A DNA stretch of 64,000 nt, from assembly GCF_014652835.1 (NCBI RefSeq), contig NZ_BMZO01000012.1:62001-126000 (forward strand). The letters are read 5' to 3'. Each line of letters starts with the position of its first letter. Position 1 is the stretch's first letter. Of the stretch, positions 7,718 through 19,435 are shown piece by piece. The translations under genes and the position numbers were made by a program. The stretch is from Limoniibacter endophyticus. GTDB lineage: Bacteria; Pseudomonadota; Alphaproteobacteria; Rhizobiales; Rhizobiaceae. The notes beneath the pieces were generated by a model. It saw nothing but the letters and a program-made list of their open reading frames with translations. It was not told the DNA's origin and searched no databases.

Positions 7718-10621
7718 TCAGTGCGCCTCGTCCCAGCTGTTGGCAGCACGCGCATCGACATGGAGAGGCACGCGCATGGAAAGGGCGGGCATTGCTGCAC
7801 TTTCCATGGTCTGGCGAATGACAGGAATTGCCTTCTCTGCTTCCGCGTCGTCCACTTCGAAGATTAACTCATCATGCACTTGCAGCAGCATGTCGGCTTT
7901 TACCTTCGCCGCTTGGAGGGCTGCATCCATCTGCACCATCGCTCTACGGATAATGTCGGCGGCAGAACCCTGAATGGGAGCGTTGATGGCCGCGCGTTCA
8001 TTGAAGGCGCGGATCTGCGGGTTGGAAGCCTTGATGTCGGGATAATGCGCGCGTCGCCCAAAGATCGTTTCGACATAACCGTTCTCGCGGCAGAAATTCT
8101 TTGTGCTTTCCATGTAGTCGCGAATGCCCGGGAAACGCTCGAAATAGCGCTTGATATAGTCCGAAGCTTCTTCCCTCGGGATTGATAGCTGGTTAGCTAA
8201 ACCAAAGGCAGAGATGCCATAGATAATGCCGAAATTGATCGCCTTGGCGCGGCGGCGAATCTCAGTCGGCATGCCCTCGACCGGTACCGAGAACATTTCC
8301 GATGCGGTCATGGCATGGATGTCGACACCGTCGGAGAAGGCTTGACGCAGCTGAGGAATGTCGGCGACATGCGCCAGCACACGCAACTCGATTTGACTAT
8401 AGTCGGCAGAAATCAACTTCCTGCCCGCCGGCGCAATGAAAGCCGTCCGGATTTTTCGACCTTCCGCCGTGCGAATCGGAATGTTCTGCAGATTCGGCTC
8501 CGATGAGGAAAGCCGGCCCGTGGAGGTCGCGGCCATAGCATAAGAGGTATGAACCCGCCTTGTGCGCGGATGGATATAGCCTGGCAGTGCGTCCGTATAG
8601 GTTGATTTCAGCTTGGTGAGCTGCCGCCAATCGACGATCTTGCGCGGCAATTCATGCCCTTCCGCCGCAAGTTCTTCCAAAACCTGGGCTGAAGTGGACC
8701 ATTGGCCGGTTTTCGTTTTGGATCCGCCGGGTACACCCATCTTGCCGAACAGAATATCGCCAAGTTGCTTGGGCGACCCGATATTGAACCGTTCGCCGGC
8801 AACCTCGTAGATTTCGTCTTCGAACGCGGCTGCACGTTGCGCTAACTCGCCCGAGAGGCGGCTCAGGGTCTGCCGGTCAATCTCGATGCCGCGTTGTTCC
8901 ATGGCGCCAAGCGCGGCAATCAGCGGTCGCTCCAGGCGCTCATAAACACTCGTCATGCCTTCCGCGGCAAGCCGCGGCTTCAACACGCGCCAGATCGCAA
9001 GCGTCGCGTGTACTAGGTCACTGGCATAATTTGCCGCAGCTACCATGCTTGTCTGCTCGACAGGAACAGCACTGCGTCCAGTTCCCGTTAGCTCTTTCAA
9101 CACTGATAGCGTTTTGTCGAGCCAACGTGCCGCCAGAGCCTCCAGGCTATGCGCGCCAGTACCTGAGTCGAGCACGTAGGACAAAAGCTGGATGTCGTCC
9201 GGGGGCGAGAGCGTAACGCCGCGCTGGGCCAGCATGACGTAATCGAATTTCGCATCGTGGCCGATCTTGAGAACAGACGCGTCTTCGAGCAGGGGTTTCA
9301 GCAGTGAAAGGGCGTCCCCTTCGGAAATCTGTTCTTCGGCCAGACCGCCGCCCAGCAGATCGCTATCTCCGGAATGATGCCCGACTGGAATGTAGGCACA
9401 AATGCCGTTCTCCAGCGCCAGCGTGAGGCCGACAATCTCAGCCTTCATAGGATCTGCCGAGCTTGCCAGAATGTCGAAGGCAAGTGTGCCGCTTTCGGTT
9501 GCCGCCGCGATCCAGTCTGCAAGCACCTGACTGCCGCGGATGATTGTATGATCGACCGGCTCCTTCGCCAGCTTCTTTACGGCGTCGGCGCGTTTTGCGA
9601 CCAGATCGGCAGGCGTCAGCGGACCGCGCTGGGCTGTATCCTGGGTCGTGGCTCCAGCACCTACATCCGGACCATGTGCATCCTCGCCCCATTCCACAGC
9701 GATGCTCTTGGCTTCGATGGCCGAGGCATCCGCCTCCGTCGCTTCCGCAACGCGCTTCGTCAGCGTGGTGAATTCCATGGCCTTAAGGAAGGCGATCAGT
9801 TTCGGTCCATCAAGCGGGTTGAGCACAAGCTCGTCCAGCTGTTCTACGATCGGTGCATCGTTCCTCAGCTTCACCAGCTCGCGCGACAGGCGGGCATTGT
9901 CGGCATGTTGGATGATGTTTTCTCGCCGCTTGTTCTGCTTGATTTCGGAAGCTCGCATAAGCAGCGTATCCAGGTCACCAAACTCTTCCAGCAATTGTGC
10001 CGCCGTCTTCGGCCCTATGCCCGGCACGCCTGGAACATTATCGATGGAATCGCCCGTGAGCGCCTGCAGGTCGATCATTTTTTCGGGCGGGACGCCCCAT
10101 TTTTCGATGACTTCCGGGACGCCGATCTGCTTGTCCTTCATCGGATCGTACATCTGCGTTGTTGCGCCCACGAGCTGCATCAGATCCTTGTCGGAGGAGA
10201 TGATCGTGGTATCGGCGCCAGCTTCGCAGGCGAGACGAGCATAAGTTGCGATCAGATCGTCGGCCTCAAATCCTTCCATCTCGATGCAAGGCAGATCGAA
10301 AGCGCGTGTTGCTTCGCGGATCAGGCCAAATTGCGGAACGAGGTCTTCCGGGGGGGCGGTACGATTGGCCTTGTACTCGCCGTAAAGCGCATTGCGGAAC
10401 GTCTTGGAGGAGTAGTCGAAAATGACGGCAAAATGGGTCGGCGTAACTCCGACATCGGTGTCGCGCGCATTCTTCAGGAGCTTCCACAGCATGTTGCAGA
10501 AGCCTGCGACCGCGCCAACCGGCAAGCCGTCCGACTTGCGTGACAGCGGGGGCAATGCGTGATAGGCGCGGAAGATGTAGCCCGAGCCGTCGACAAGGAA
10601 GAGATGATCGCCTTTTTTCAT
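7718..10621 (-). CDS. polA: DNA polymerase I
   Basis: 967 residues from the ATG at 10621 (MKKGDHLFLVDGSGYIFRAY). An upstream in-frame start at 10693 would add 24 non-conserved residues and was rejected. It has an N-terminal 5'-3' exonuclease (residues about 1-300), a 3'-5' exonuclease-like domain (about 370-560; LAFDILASS, IGHDAKFDYVML), and the polymerase domain. Polymerase motif A is SADYSQIELRVLAH, motif B is RRRAKAINFGIIYG and motif C is QVHDELIFE. Its roles are Okazaki fragment processing and repair synthesis. The proofreading acidic residues look at least partly retained (D in AFDIL). It is divergent from a candidate small RNA and a dipeptidase. Confidence 0.97.
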   Translation of the reverse strand: MKKGDHLFLVDGSGYIFRAYHALPPLSRKSDGLPVGAVAGFCNMLWKLLKNARDTDVGVTPTHFAVIFDYSSKTFRNALYGEYKANRTAPPEDLVPQFGLIREATRAFDLPCIEMEGFEADDLIATYARLACEAGADTTIISSDKDLMQLVGATTQMYDPMKDKQIGVPEVIEKWGVPPEKMIDLQALTGDSIDNVPGVPGIGPKTAAQLLEEFGDLDTLLMRASEIKQNKRRENIIQHADNARLSRELVKLRNDAPIVEQLDELVLNPLDGPKLIAFLKAMEFTTLTKRVAEATEADASAIEAKSIAVEWGEDAHGPDVGAGATTQDTAQRGPLTPADLVAKRADAVKKLAKEPVDHTIIRGSQVLADWIAAATESGTLAFDILASSADPMKAEIVGLTLALENGICAYIPVGHHSGDSDLLGGGLAEEQISEGDALSLLKPLLEDASVLKIGHDAKFDYVMLAQRGVTLSPPDDIQLLSYVLDSGTGAHSLEALAARWLDKTLSVLKELTGTGRSAVPVEQTSMVAAANYASDLVHATLAIWRVLKPRLAAEGMTSVYERLERPLIAALGAMEQRGIEIDRQTLSRLSGELAQRAAAFEDEIYEVAGERFNIGSPKQLGDILFGKMGVPGGSKTKTGQWSTSAQVLEELAAEGHELPRKIVDWRQLTKLKSTYTDALPGYIHPRTRRVHTSYAMAATSTGRLSSSEPNLQNIPIRTAEGRKIRTAFIAPAGRKLISADYSQIELRVLAHVADIPQLRQAFSDGVDIHAMTASEMFSVPVEGMPTEIRRRAKAINFGIIYGISAFGLANQLSIPREEASDYIKRYFERFPGIRDYMESTKNFCRENGYVETIFGRRAHYPDIKASNPQIRAFNERAAINAPIQGSAADIIRRAMVQMDAALQAAKVKADMLLQVHDELIFEVDDAEAEKAIPVIRQTMESAAMPALSMRVPLHVDARAANSWDEAH

Positions 10622-10736
10622 AGCCCAACGGGTAGCGTCAGCTGCGGCGCATGTCCATCCTCTTTCGCTATCCGGATGCATCCCGCGCGACAAGGCGATT
10701 TGGTCGAAAAACTTACAAAAACGTAATGTTCATGCC

Positions 10737-10765
10737 CTTGAATCGCCACTTTCGGAGTATCAATT
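10737..10765 (+). promoter_or_regulatory. Candidate promoter of the small RNA
   Basis: CTTGAA (10737-10742), a 17-base spacer, then TCAATT (10760-10765). The match is moderate. Transcription would start near 10772, just before the first hairpin of the RNA. Confidence 0.4.
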
Positions 10766-10771
10766 AAGCAG

Positions 10772-10912
10772 TGTCGGCAATTTAATGCCGCGTCCGGATC
10801 ACAGGCATGTCCCCCGCCTCGTTCGGACTTTATGCGGCAGCCTATCCCCCTCTCCGGGCTGCCGTTTGTTTCAAGAACCGTCGTGGCATCCCCCTCCGCC
10901 ACGGCGGTTTTT
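10772..10912 (+). ncRNA. Candidate trans-acting small RNA with C-rich loops (alpha-r7/Smr7C-like)
   Basis: About 140 nt in the polA-dipeptidase intergenic region, with four successive hairpins. They are CGGCA/TGCCG (10775-10790); TCCG/CGGA enclosing GGC/GCC (10793-10827); a perfect 8-bp stem CGGCAGCC/GGCTGCCG (10835-10864); and a terminator (10876-10912). The last three expose loops with a C5 run: TGTCCCCC, TATCCCCCTCTCC and ATCCCCCTCC. Such loops can pair with Shine-Dalgarno sequences, as known for several rhizobial sRNAs. I recall that the alpha-r7 family of Rhizobiales and Brucella includes loci near polA, but could not check this. An intrinsic terminator between two divergent genes needs its own transcript, which supports a real RNA gene. 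A long 5' leader of the dipeptidase mRNA is the alternative. Confidence 0.65.
10876..10912 (+). terminator. Intrinsic terminator of the candidate small RNA
   Basis: A 12-bp stem with one G-U pair, AACCGTCGTGGC (10876-10887) with GCCACGGCGGTT (10898-10909), a 10-base loop, then a T-rich tail. Confidence 0.8.
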
Positions 10913-10997
10913 GTTTTTCTGCGCTTCTGCCTCGTGTCGCGGTGTCTTCGGGCTTCCTTTGCGCTACCTTGCGCACAACGAATCGAAAGGAAGCAAT

Positions 10998-12389
10998 ATG
11001 CCTGCGCTTGATCCTGTTCTTTCCCGTATCGATGCCGGTCTCGACGCCAGCGTCGAGCGCCTTTTCTCGCTTTTGCGCATCAAGTCGATCTCCACTGACA
11101 AAGCCTATTCGGCAGAATGCCGCAAGGCTGCGCAGTTTCTCGTGGAGGATCTGAAATCAATCGGCTTCGAGGCGAGCATACGCGATACGCCCGGCCATCC
11201 CATGGTTGTGGCGCATCATTCCGGCGAAACCGATGCTGCGCCGCACGTGCTTTTCTATGGCCATTATGACGTTCAGCCAGTTGACCCGCTGGAGCTTTGG
11301 GATGCTGATCCCTTCGATCCGGCAATCAAGGAACTGAACGGGCGAAAAGTTTTGACGGGTCGCGGAACGTCGGATGACAAGGGGCAGCTCATGACCTTCG
11401 TCGAGGCCTGTCGCGCCTTCAAGGCGGAGCGGGGCTCGCTGCCTTGCAAAGTCACTATCCTGTTTGAAGGTGAAGAGGAAAGCGGGTCTCCGTCGCTCAA
11501 GCCTTTCCTCGAAGCCAATAAAGACGAGTTGAAGGCGGATTTTGCGCTGGTTTGCGATACCGGCATGTGGGACCACGAGACGCCGGCGATTTCCACCGGT
11601 CTGCGGGGTCTGGTCGGTGAGGAGATTACTGTTCATGCAGCCGATCGTGATCTCCATTCTGGACATTTTGGCGGGGCGGCTGCCAATCCTATCCATATAC
11701 TGTCGAAGGTCCTGGCAGGCCTGCATGACGAAACCGGTCGCGTCACGCTTGATGGTTTTTATGATGGCGTCGAGGAGATTCCCTCCAACATTCGTCAGTC
11801 ATGGAACGAGCTTGGCATGACTGCCGAGAAATTCCTCGGGCCAATCGGTCTGAGCGAACCCGCGGGTGAAAAGAACCGCTCGCTGCTTGAGCTTATCTGG
11901 GCACGTCCGACCGCGGAAGTGAACGGCATTACTGGCGGCTATTCGGGGCAAGGCTTCAAGACGGTAATTGCAGCGCAAGCTTCCGCCAAGATTTCCTTCC
12001 GTCTGGTTCAGAAGCAAGACCCGGAGAAGATTCGCGCCGCTTTTCGTGATTATGTTAGGTCGAAGATGCCAGCGGACTGCCGCGTCGAGTTTCATGAGCA
12101 TGGCGGCTCCCCCGGTATCCAGCTTTCTTACGATTCCCCGTTCCTGGGTGTCGCCAAGCAGGCGCTTTCGGACGAATGGCCAAAGCCAGCCGTCATGATC
12201 GCGATGGGAGGATCGATCCCTATTGTTGGCGATTTCCAGAAGCTTCTGGGCATGGAATCACTGCTCGTGGGCTTTGGGTTGGAAGATGATCGTATTCACT
12301 CGCCAAACGAGAAATACGAGCTGGCATCCTTCCACAAGGGAGCCCGTTCCTGGGCCCGTATTCTGCAAGGAATCGCCGACGCCCAGTGA
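10998..12389 (+). CDS. M20 family metallopeptidase (dipeptidase-like)
   Basis: 463 residues from the ATG at 10998, preceded by AAAGGAA (10986-10992). An earlier in-frame start lies inside the small RNA and was rejected. M20 metal and catalytic motifs are in order: HYDVQPVDPLELW, GRGTSDDKGQ, EGEEESGSP and a later DTGMWD. The dimerisation domain is in the middle. Members of this ArgE/DapE/carnosinase group hydrolyse small peptides or acylated amino acids in the cytoplasm; the substrate here is unknown. The frame ends 73 bases before nrnC, with a strong hairpin between. Confidence 0.85.
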   Translation: MPALDPVLSRIDAGLDASVERLFSLLRIKSISTDKAYSAECRKAAQFLVEDLKSIGFEASIRDTPGHPMVVAHHSGETDAAPHVLFYGHYDVQPVDPLELWDADPFDPAIKELNGRKVLTGRGTSDDKGQLMTFVEACRAFKAERGSLPCKVTILFEGEEESGSPSLKPFLEANKDELKADFALVCDTGMWDHETPAISTGLRGLVGEEITVHAADRDLHSGHFGGAAANPIHILSKVLAGLHDETGRVTLDGFYDGVEEIPSNIRQSWNELGMTAEKFLGPIGLSEPAGEKNRSLLELIWARPTAEVNGITGGYSGQGFKTVIAAQASAKISFRLVQKQDPEKIRAAFRDYVRSKMPADCRVEFHEHGGSPGIQLSYDSPFLGVAKQALSDEWPKPAVMIAMGGSIPIVGDFQKLLGMESLLVGFGLEDDRIHSPNEKYELASFHKGARSWARILQGIADAQ

Positions 12390-12411
12390 TTTTGCTTGTT
12401 ATTGCTACGTT

Positions 12412-12443
12412 TTTCGGGAAAACCAAATACAGTTTTCCCGAAA
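12412..12443. repeat. Perfect 12-bp stem hairpin between the dipeptidase and nrnC
   Basis: TTTCGGGAAAAC (12412-12423) and GTTTTCCCGAAA (12432-12443) with an 8-base loop. There is no T-tract on the plus strand, so it may be an mRNA-stabilising or processing hairpin rather than a terminator. It ends 19 bases before the nrnC start. Confidence 0.7.
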
Positions 12444-12462
12444 TTTCAAATTCGAGCTGCAC

Positions 12463-13080
12463 ATGACCATCCGCTTCCACAAGAATGATCTACCCGATCT
12501 GAGCAATTACAGTGTCGAGGCGGTTGCCATCGATACTGAAACGCTTGGCCTTAATCCGCATCGGGACCGGCTTTGTGTCGTGCAGCTTTCGCCCGGCGAT
12601 GGCACGGCGGATGTCATTCAGATCGACAAGGGCCAGAAGACCGCGCCGAACCTGATGAAGCTTCTCGGCGACGAAAAAATCGCCAAGCTATTTCATTTTG
12701 CGCGGTTTGACGTGGCTGTGCTTTATCATACGTTTGGCATCATGCCGCAGCCCGTCTTCTGCACGAAGATTGCTTCCAAGCTCACCCGCACCTATACGGA
12801 CCGCCACGGCCTGAAGGACGTTGTCAACGAATTTGCCGGCGTCAGCCTCTCCAAGGCGCAGCAATCTTCAGACTGGGCGGCAGAAACATTGACGCAGGAG
12901 CAGCTCGATTATGCTGCCTCCGACGTGCTTTATCTGCATAAGGTATGGGAAGGGCTGAAATTCCGTCTGGATAGGGACGGACGCACCGAAGAGGCCGCCG
13001 CCTGTTTCGCCTTCCTGCCCTATCGCGCCCGCCTCGATCTTATGGGTTGGGATGAGCAGGACATTTTTGCCCACAGCTAA
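12463..13080 (+). CDS. nrnC: NanoRNase NrnC (RNase D-like DEDD exonuclease)
   Basis: 205 residues: a lone DEDDy exonuclease domain without the HRDC domains of RNase D. Motifs are AIDTETLGL (D, E), HFARFDVAVL (D) and the DYAASDVLYL stretch (Y, D). The sequence closely follows NrnC of Bartonella as I recall it (RDRLCVVQLS; KIASKLTRTYTDRHGLK; C-terminal GWDEQDIFAHS). NrnC degrades di- and short oligoribonucleotides, including pGpG, replacing oligoribonuclease in many alphaproteobacteria. The ATG at 12463 matches the family N-terminus; the frame runs open 80 codons further back only as part of the preceding gene region. Confidence 0.92.
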   Translation: MTIRFHKNDLPDLSNYSVEAVAIDTETLGLNPHRDRLCVVQLSPGDGTADVIQIDKGQKTAPNLMKLLGDEKIAKLFHFARFDVAVLYHTFGIMPQPVFCTKIASKLTRTYTDRHGLKDVVNEFAGVSLSKAQQSSDWAAETLTQEQLDYAASDVLYLHKVWEGLKFRLDRDGRTEEAAACFAFLPYRARLDLMGWDEQDIFAHS

Positions 13081-13231
13081 GCCGACACATGACGTGAAGG
13101 CCGGCGGGTGTGGAGCTTACGGGCTTTTCTACCCTGCCGCATGAACAGGAAATCTTAAAGGATTTTGGACCGCAAGATGAGAGCCTAAATCATCGCGTCA
13201 TGATTGGTATTCGTCCGCGATATTGATGGGT

Positions 13232-13582
13232 TCAGGCAATTCGTTCGAAGCAGATTTTGGTGTGGCCGTTGGAAATGAAACCAAGCTTGCCTGCCGCCCC
13301 TTTGGAAAGATCCAAAACGCGTCCCTTGATAAACGGGCCACGGTCGTTAATGCGAACGACGACGCTCCTGCCATTGTTCTGATTGGTAACGCGGATTTTC
13401 GATCCGAAAGGGAGTTTCTTGTGAGCCGCAGTCATAGCTGAGGGGTTCATGCGTTCGCCAGAGGCGGTCTTGGAGGTGAGGGCATACCAGGAGGCTTTAC
13501 CACATTGGGCGAAGGCAGATGCCGGAGTAAGGGTAAGCAGGGCAGGCACCGCTGCTGCTAGCAAATAGTTTCGAAGTGTCAT
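13232..13582 (-). CDS. RlpA-like double-psi beta-barrel secreted protein
   Basis: 116 residues. A Sec signal peptide ([19 protein letters not shown], cut before QCG) precedes a double-psi beta-barrel domain like that of RlpA septal lytic transglycosylases. Visible motifs are [35 protein letters not shown] and [18 protein letters not shown]. The domain's Asp in NDRGP and His in AAHK are kept. No SPOR domain is present, so it is a minimal form that probably acts on peptidoglycan glycan strands in the periplasm. The start at 13582 gives a good signal peptide; a longer frame to 13774 has no such feature. Confidence 0.85.
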   Translation of the reverse strand: MTLRNYLLAAAVPALLTLTPASAFAQCGKASWYALTSKTASGERMNPSAMTAAHKKLPFGSKIRVTNQNNGRSVVVRINDRGPFIKGRVLDLSKGAAGKLGFISNGHTKICFERIA

Positions 13583-13978
13583 GCAGAATACTTTCTGGCT
13601 CGTGATCCTGCATGGCGAGTTAAAGCCCAACTTGGGCGTCGACGAGATTCGTTCCCTCACGATAATTGTTTTTTGGTAATATTTCTCGACCCGTCGCAGC
13701 GAGAGATATATTGACGAATGCTTCATCTTCATCTTTGAAGATCGTCGCAAACTGTGTCGATATATCTCTAACAACCTGAAATTTGGGACTGAATCTCGAC
13801 TGTGATAGAAGGCCTTACGTCGCCGTGGGGGAGCGCTTCCGACAGGTTATGGATCTTTATTCCCGATATTATCCACAAGTCGTACACAGGGCGTTTTTTA
13901 GGAAAATCCATAGGAATTCGTTAGTTGCAGAACAAAATGTGGCACGAAAACGCTGCAATCGCGCCACATTCTCCGAGC
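13583..13978. other. 396-base non-coding region upstream of the RlpA-like gene
   Basis: No convincing gene on either strand. It contains a 13-bp palindrome GCCCAACTTGGGC (13625-13637) and a pair of perfect 10-bp inverted arms, AGAGATATAT (13702-13711) and ATATATCTCT (13760-13769), 48 bases apart. One perfect DnaA-box consensus TTATCCACA lies at 13869-13877. The arms lie 120-190 bases before the RlpA-like start and may be regulatory. Confidence 0.5.
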
Positions 13979-15376
13979 TTACACGTGGATCGCCAGCCCC
14001 AGAGCCTTGAGGGCTGCTTCCTGCAAGCCTTCACCTTGTGTTGGATGAGCGTGAATAGTGCCGGCAATATCTTCCAGCCTGGTTCCCATTTCGATCGCCA
14101 GCCCGAACGCCGCGGAAAGTTCGGCAACCCCCTTACCAACCGCTTGTATACCAAGAACGAGATGATTGTCCTCGCGGGCCACAATACGTACGAAACCATC
14201 TTCGCCATCAAGCGTCATGGCGCGTGCATTGGCCATGTAGGGAAATTGCCCGAGTTTGACGGCAATGCCAGCCTTGCGCGCGTCTTCGGGCGAGAGGCCG
14301 GCCGTGACGATTTCCGGATCAGTAAAGCAGACGGCGGGGATGACGCGCTTGTCCCAGCTGCGGCGATGTCCGGCCAGAATTTCCGCAACCATCTCGCCTT
14401 GCGCCATTGCCCGGTGCGCCAGCATAGGTTCTCCGGTAACATCACCAATAGCGTGGATCCCGCGCATGGATGTGCGGCACCGTTCGTCGATGCGCAGGAA
14501 GCGCCCATCCGTATCAAGCTCCAGCTCTTCGCGGCCCCAGCCATCGAGTTGCGCTTTTCTGCCCACCGTGACCAAGACTTTTTCCGCCTCGATCTTGTCC
14601 TTCCTGCCTGAGACAGTGTCAAAGGAGAGCTTTCGGGCCGTTGCATCGTAGCCAGTTGTTTTACAGCCAAGCTGAAGCCTGACACCGAGCGCGTCCAGTC
14701 TGCGCATGACGGGCTTGGTCAGCTCTGCATCGTAAAGCGGCAGGATGCGATCCGTTGCCTCGATGATGGACACTGATACCCCCATCTTGGCAAAGGCAAT
14801 CCCAAGTTCAAGGCCGATATAACCTGCACCGACGACTGCCATCGTTTGCGGCAACTGTTTCATCGACAGGGCCTGCGTGGAGGAGAGCACATGTTCACCA
14901 AAGGGAAGGCCTGGAAGCTCGACCGGAATAGATCCGGTTGCGATTACGACGTTCTCCGCGTGAATGATCTGTGTTCCGATTTCCGTCTCTACCGAAACCG
15001 TGCGTCCGTCACGGAAGGTCGCTTGTCCGGCAACGATCTTGACCTTGGCCTTTTTCAGAAGCCCGGCAACGCCATTATTGAGGCGTCCGACGATGTGATC
15101 CTTCCACGCCACCGTCTTGGCGATATCGAGCGTGGGGTTCTCGATGCTAATGCCGAGATGGCTCCCGCCAGACGCCTGCGCGAGTGCTTCGGCATAGTGG
15201 TCGGCGGCGTGGATAAGCGCCTTTGATGGAATGCATCCGACATTGAGGCAGGTGCCGCCGGGTTTCTGGAAATCGACGATGACAGTGTCTAGGCCGAGCT
15301 GGCCGGCGCGAATGGCGCAGACGTAACCGCCGGGGCCAGCGCCGATCACCAGTACCTTGCAGGAAATTTCCTTCAT
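13979..15376 (-). CDS. lpdA: Dihydrolipoyl dehydrogenase, E3 of the branched-chain keto acid complex
   Basis: 465 residues, full length. The FAD-binding motif is IGAGPGGYVCAIRAG, the redox pair is C43/C48 in GGTCLNVGCIPSK, and the NAD-binding motif is VVGAGYIGLELG. The C-terminal His-Glu pair sits in HAHPTQGE. It reoxidises dihydrolipoamide on E2 with NAD+. It is the last gene of the bkd operon, starting one base after the bkdB stop, so it is most likely the E3 dedicated to this complex (lpdV-type) rather than that of pyruvate dehydrogenase. Confidence 0.92.
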   Translation of the reverse strand: MKEISCKVLVIGAGPGGYVCAIRAGQLGLDTVIVDFQKPGGTCLNVGCIPSKALIHAADHYAEALAQASGGSHLGISIENPTLDIAKTVAWKDHIVGRLNNGVAGLLKKAKVKIVAGQATFRDGRTVSVETEIGTQIIHAENVVIATGSIPVELPGLPFGEHVLSSTQALSMKQLPQTMAVVGAGYIGLELGIAFAKMGVSVSIIEATDRILPLYDAELTKPVMRRLDALGVRLQLGCKTTGYDATARKLSFDTVSGRKDKIEAEKVLVTVGRKAQLDGWGREELELDTDGRFLRIDERCRTSMRGIHAIGDVTGEPMLAHRAMAQGEMVAEILAGHRRSWDKRVIPAVCFTDPEIVTAGLSPEDARKAGIAVKLGQFPYMANARAMTLDGEDGFVRIVAREDNHLVLGIQAVGKGVAELSAAFGLAIEMGTRLEDIAGTIHAHPTQGEGLQEAALKALGLAIHV

Positions 15377-15377
15377 C

Positions 15378-16687
15378 TCAGTCCTCCACGAAGATCATGG
15401 CGGGCGTTTCCAGCAACGTCTTGATCCGCTGGATGAATACCGCCGCGTCCCAACCGTCGACCACCCGATGATCGAAGCTGGATGAAAGGTTCATCATCTT
15501 GCGTGGAAGAAACTGCGTCCCCTCCCATACAGGTCGTACCGCCATTTTGTTGACACCGATGATCGCCACTTCCGGGTGATTGATGACAGGCGTTGTGGCA
15601 ATCCCCCCGAGGGCACCGAGCGAGGTAATCGTAATCGTCGAGCCGGAAAGTTCCTCGCGGCTGGCCGTGCCGTTGCGGGCCGCATCGGCCACGCGAGAAA
15701 GCTCCTCGGCATTGTCCCAGACGCTCCTTGCCTCTGCATGGCGGACGACCGGCACGATCAGGCCGTTCTGGGTTTGCGTGGCTATACCTATATGCACGCC
15801 CCCATGCTGATGCACGACGCCGGCCTCATCATCGAAGATCGCATTCATTCCCGGCTGGTCCGCGATCGCCTTGACCATGGCGCGCATCAGGAAGGGCAGA
15901 ATGGTAAGCTTTGGCTGGTCGACCCGCTTGGCCTTGTTGAGGGCTGCGCGCAGCTCCTCAAGCGCCGTCAGATCAACTTCCTCCACATAGGTAATATGGG
16001 GAATGCGCGTCTTGGCGATGGACATTTTCTCCGCGATCTTGCGGCGAAGCCCGACGATTTTGATTTCTCGAATAGCGGTATTTGCAACGAGCGCAGGCGC
16101 TGTCGTGCCCGCTGGTCCGCGCGCAAGGAAACCATCGAGATCATCATGGGTGATGCGTCCGGCCGGGCCGGTGCCGGAAACCTGACGCAGATCGACGCCT
16201 TCATCCTGCGCACGTTTGCGTACAGCCGGGGAGGCGAGCGCCTTTTCACCCGCCTTTCGAGGCGCGCCGAAACTTGCCGGCTTCTGCGTCGGTTTAGGCT
16301 TGGGCGCAGCGGGTGTCGAGGCAGGCTCCCTTGGGGCCTTGGCAGCATCAACCTTCTCATCCACCAGTTCCTTGACCTGATGGCCTTCTTCGGCCTCGGT
16401 CGCGGCTTGTGCTTCTTGGCCCGGCTGCGTCTCCGGCACCGCGCTGTCGCCCTCGACCTTGAGCCGGATCAGCGGGGAACCCACCGCCACGATATCGCCG
16501 ATTTCGGCACCCAGCCACGCGACTTCTCCATCGACCGGTGAAGGGATCTCGACGGTTGCCTTGTCGGTCATGACCGCCGCAAGCACCTGATCCTCGCGCA
16601 CCAGGTCACCGACCTTCACCTGCCATTCGACGAGTTCAGCTTCTGCGACGCCTTCGCCGACATCGGGCAGCTTGATGACATGTTCGC

Positions 16688-16691
<4 letters not shown>
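15378..16691 (-). CDS. bkdB: Branched-chain keto acid dehydrogenase E2 (lipoyl acyltransferase)
   Basis: 437 residues from the ATG at 16691, which overlaps the bkdA2 stop in an ATGA. The lipoyl domain (residues 1-80) has the lipoyl lysine in MTDKATVEIPS. A flexible Ala/Pro/Lys linker follows, then a peripheral subunit-binding domain (ASPAVRKRAQDEGVDLRQV) and the acyltransferase domain ending in SSFDHRVVDGWDA, with catalytic His and Asp. It transfers branched acyl groups to CoA. The upstream-extended frame is out of context and was rejected. Confidence 0.92.
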
Positions 16692-19354
<2,663 letters not shown>

Positions 19355-19435
19355 ATGCCGGTTGGATATGTCAGTGAGAGCCGACTGCGTGTGGCGACCG
19401 AGGATGTCGATGGCCTTCTCAGGACCGGTGCCTAA
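19355..19435 (+). CDS. 26-residue leader frame in phase with the MFS gene
   Basis: The ATG at 19355 sits 4 bases after GGGGGA (19345-19350), one of the best ribosome sites in this region. It encodes 26 residues (ending DGLLRTGA) and stops at TAA 19433-19435, immediately followed by the GTG of the MFS gene in the same frame. It could be a leader peptide coupled to MFS translation, or the original start of the MFS gene cut by a nonsense change. Function unknown. Confidence 0.4.
   Translation: MPVGYVSESRLRVATEDVDGLLRTGA

Noticed and set aside
9374-10543. 389-codon plus-strand frame inside polA
   Set aside because: It lies wholly within the antisense of the polA exonuclease region, with no ribosome site or recognisable motif.
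13869-13877. Single perfect DnaA box TTATCCACA considered as part of a replication origin
   Set aside because: No cluster of boxes, AT-rich unwinding element or origin-linked gene (dnaA, repABC, hemE) is nearby; one 9-mer can occur by chance.
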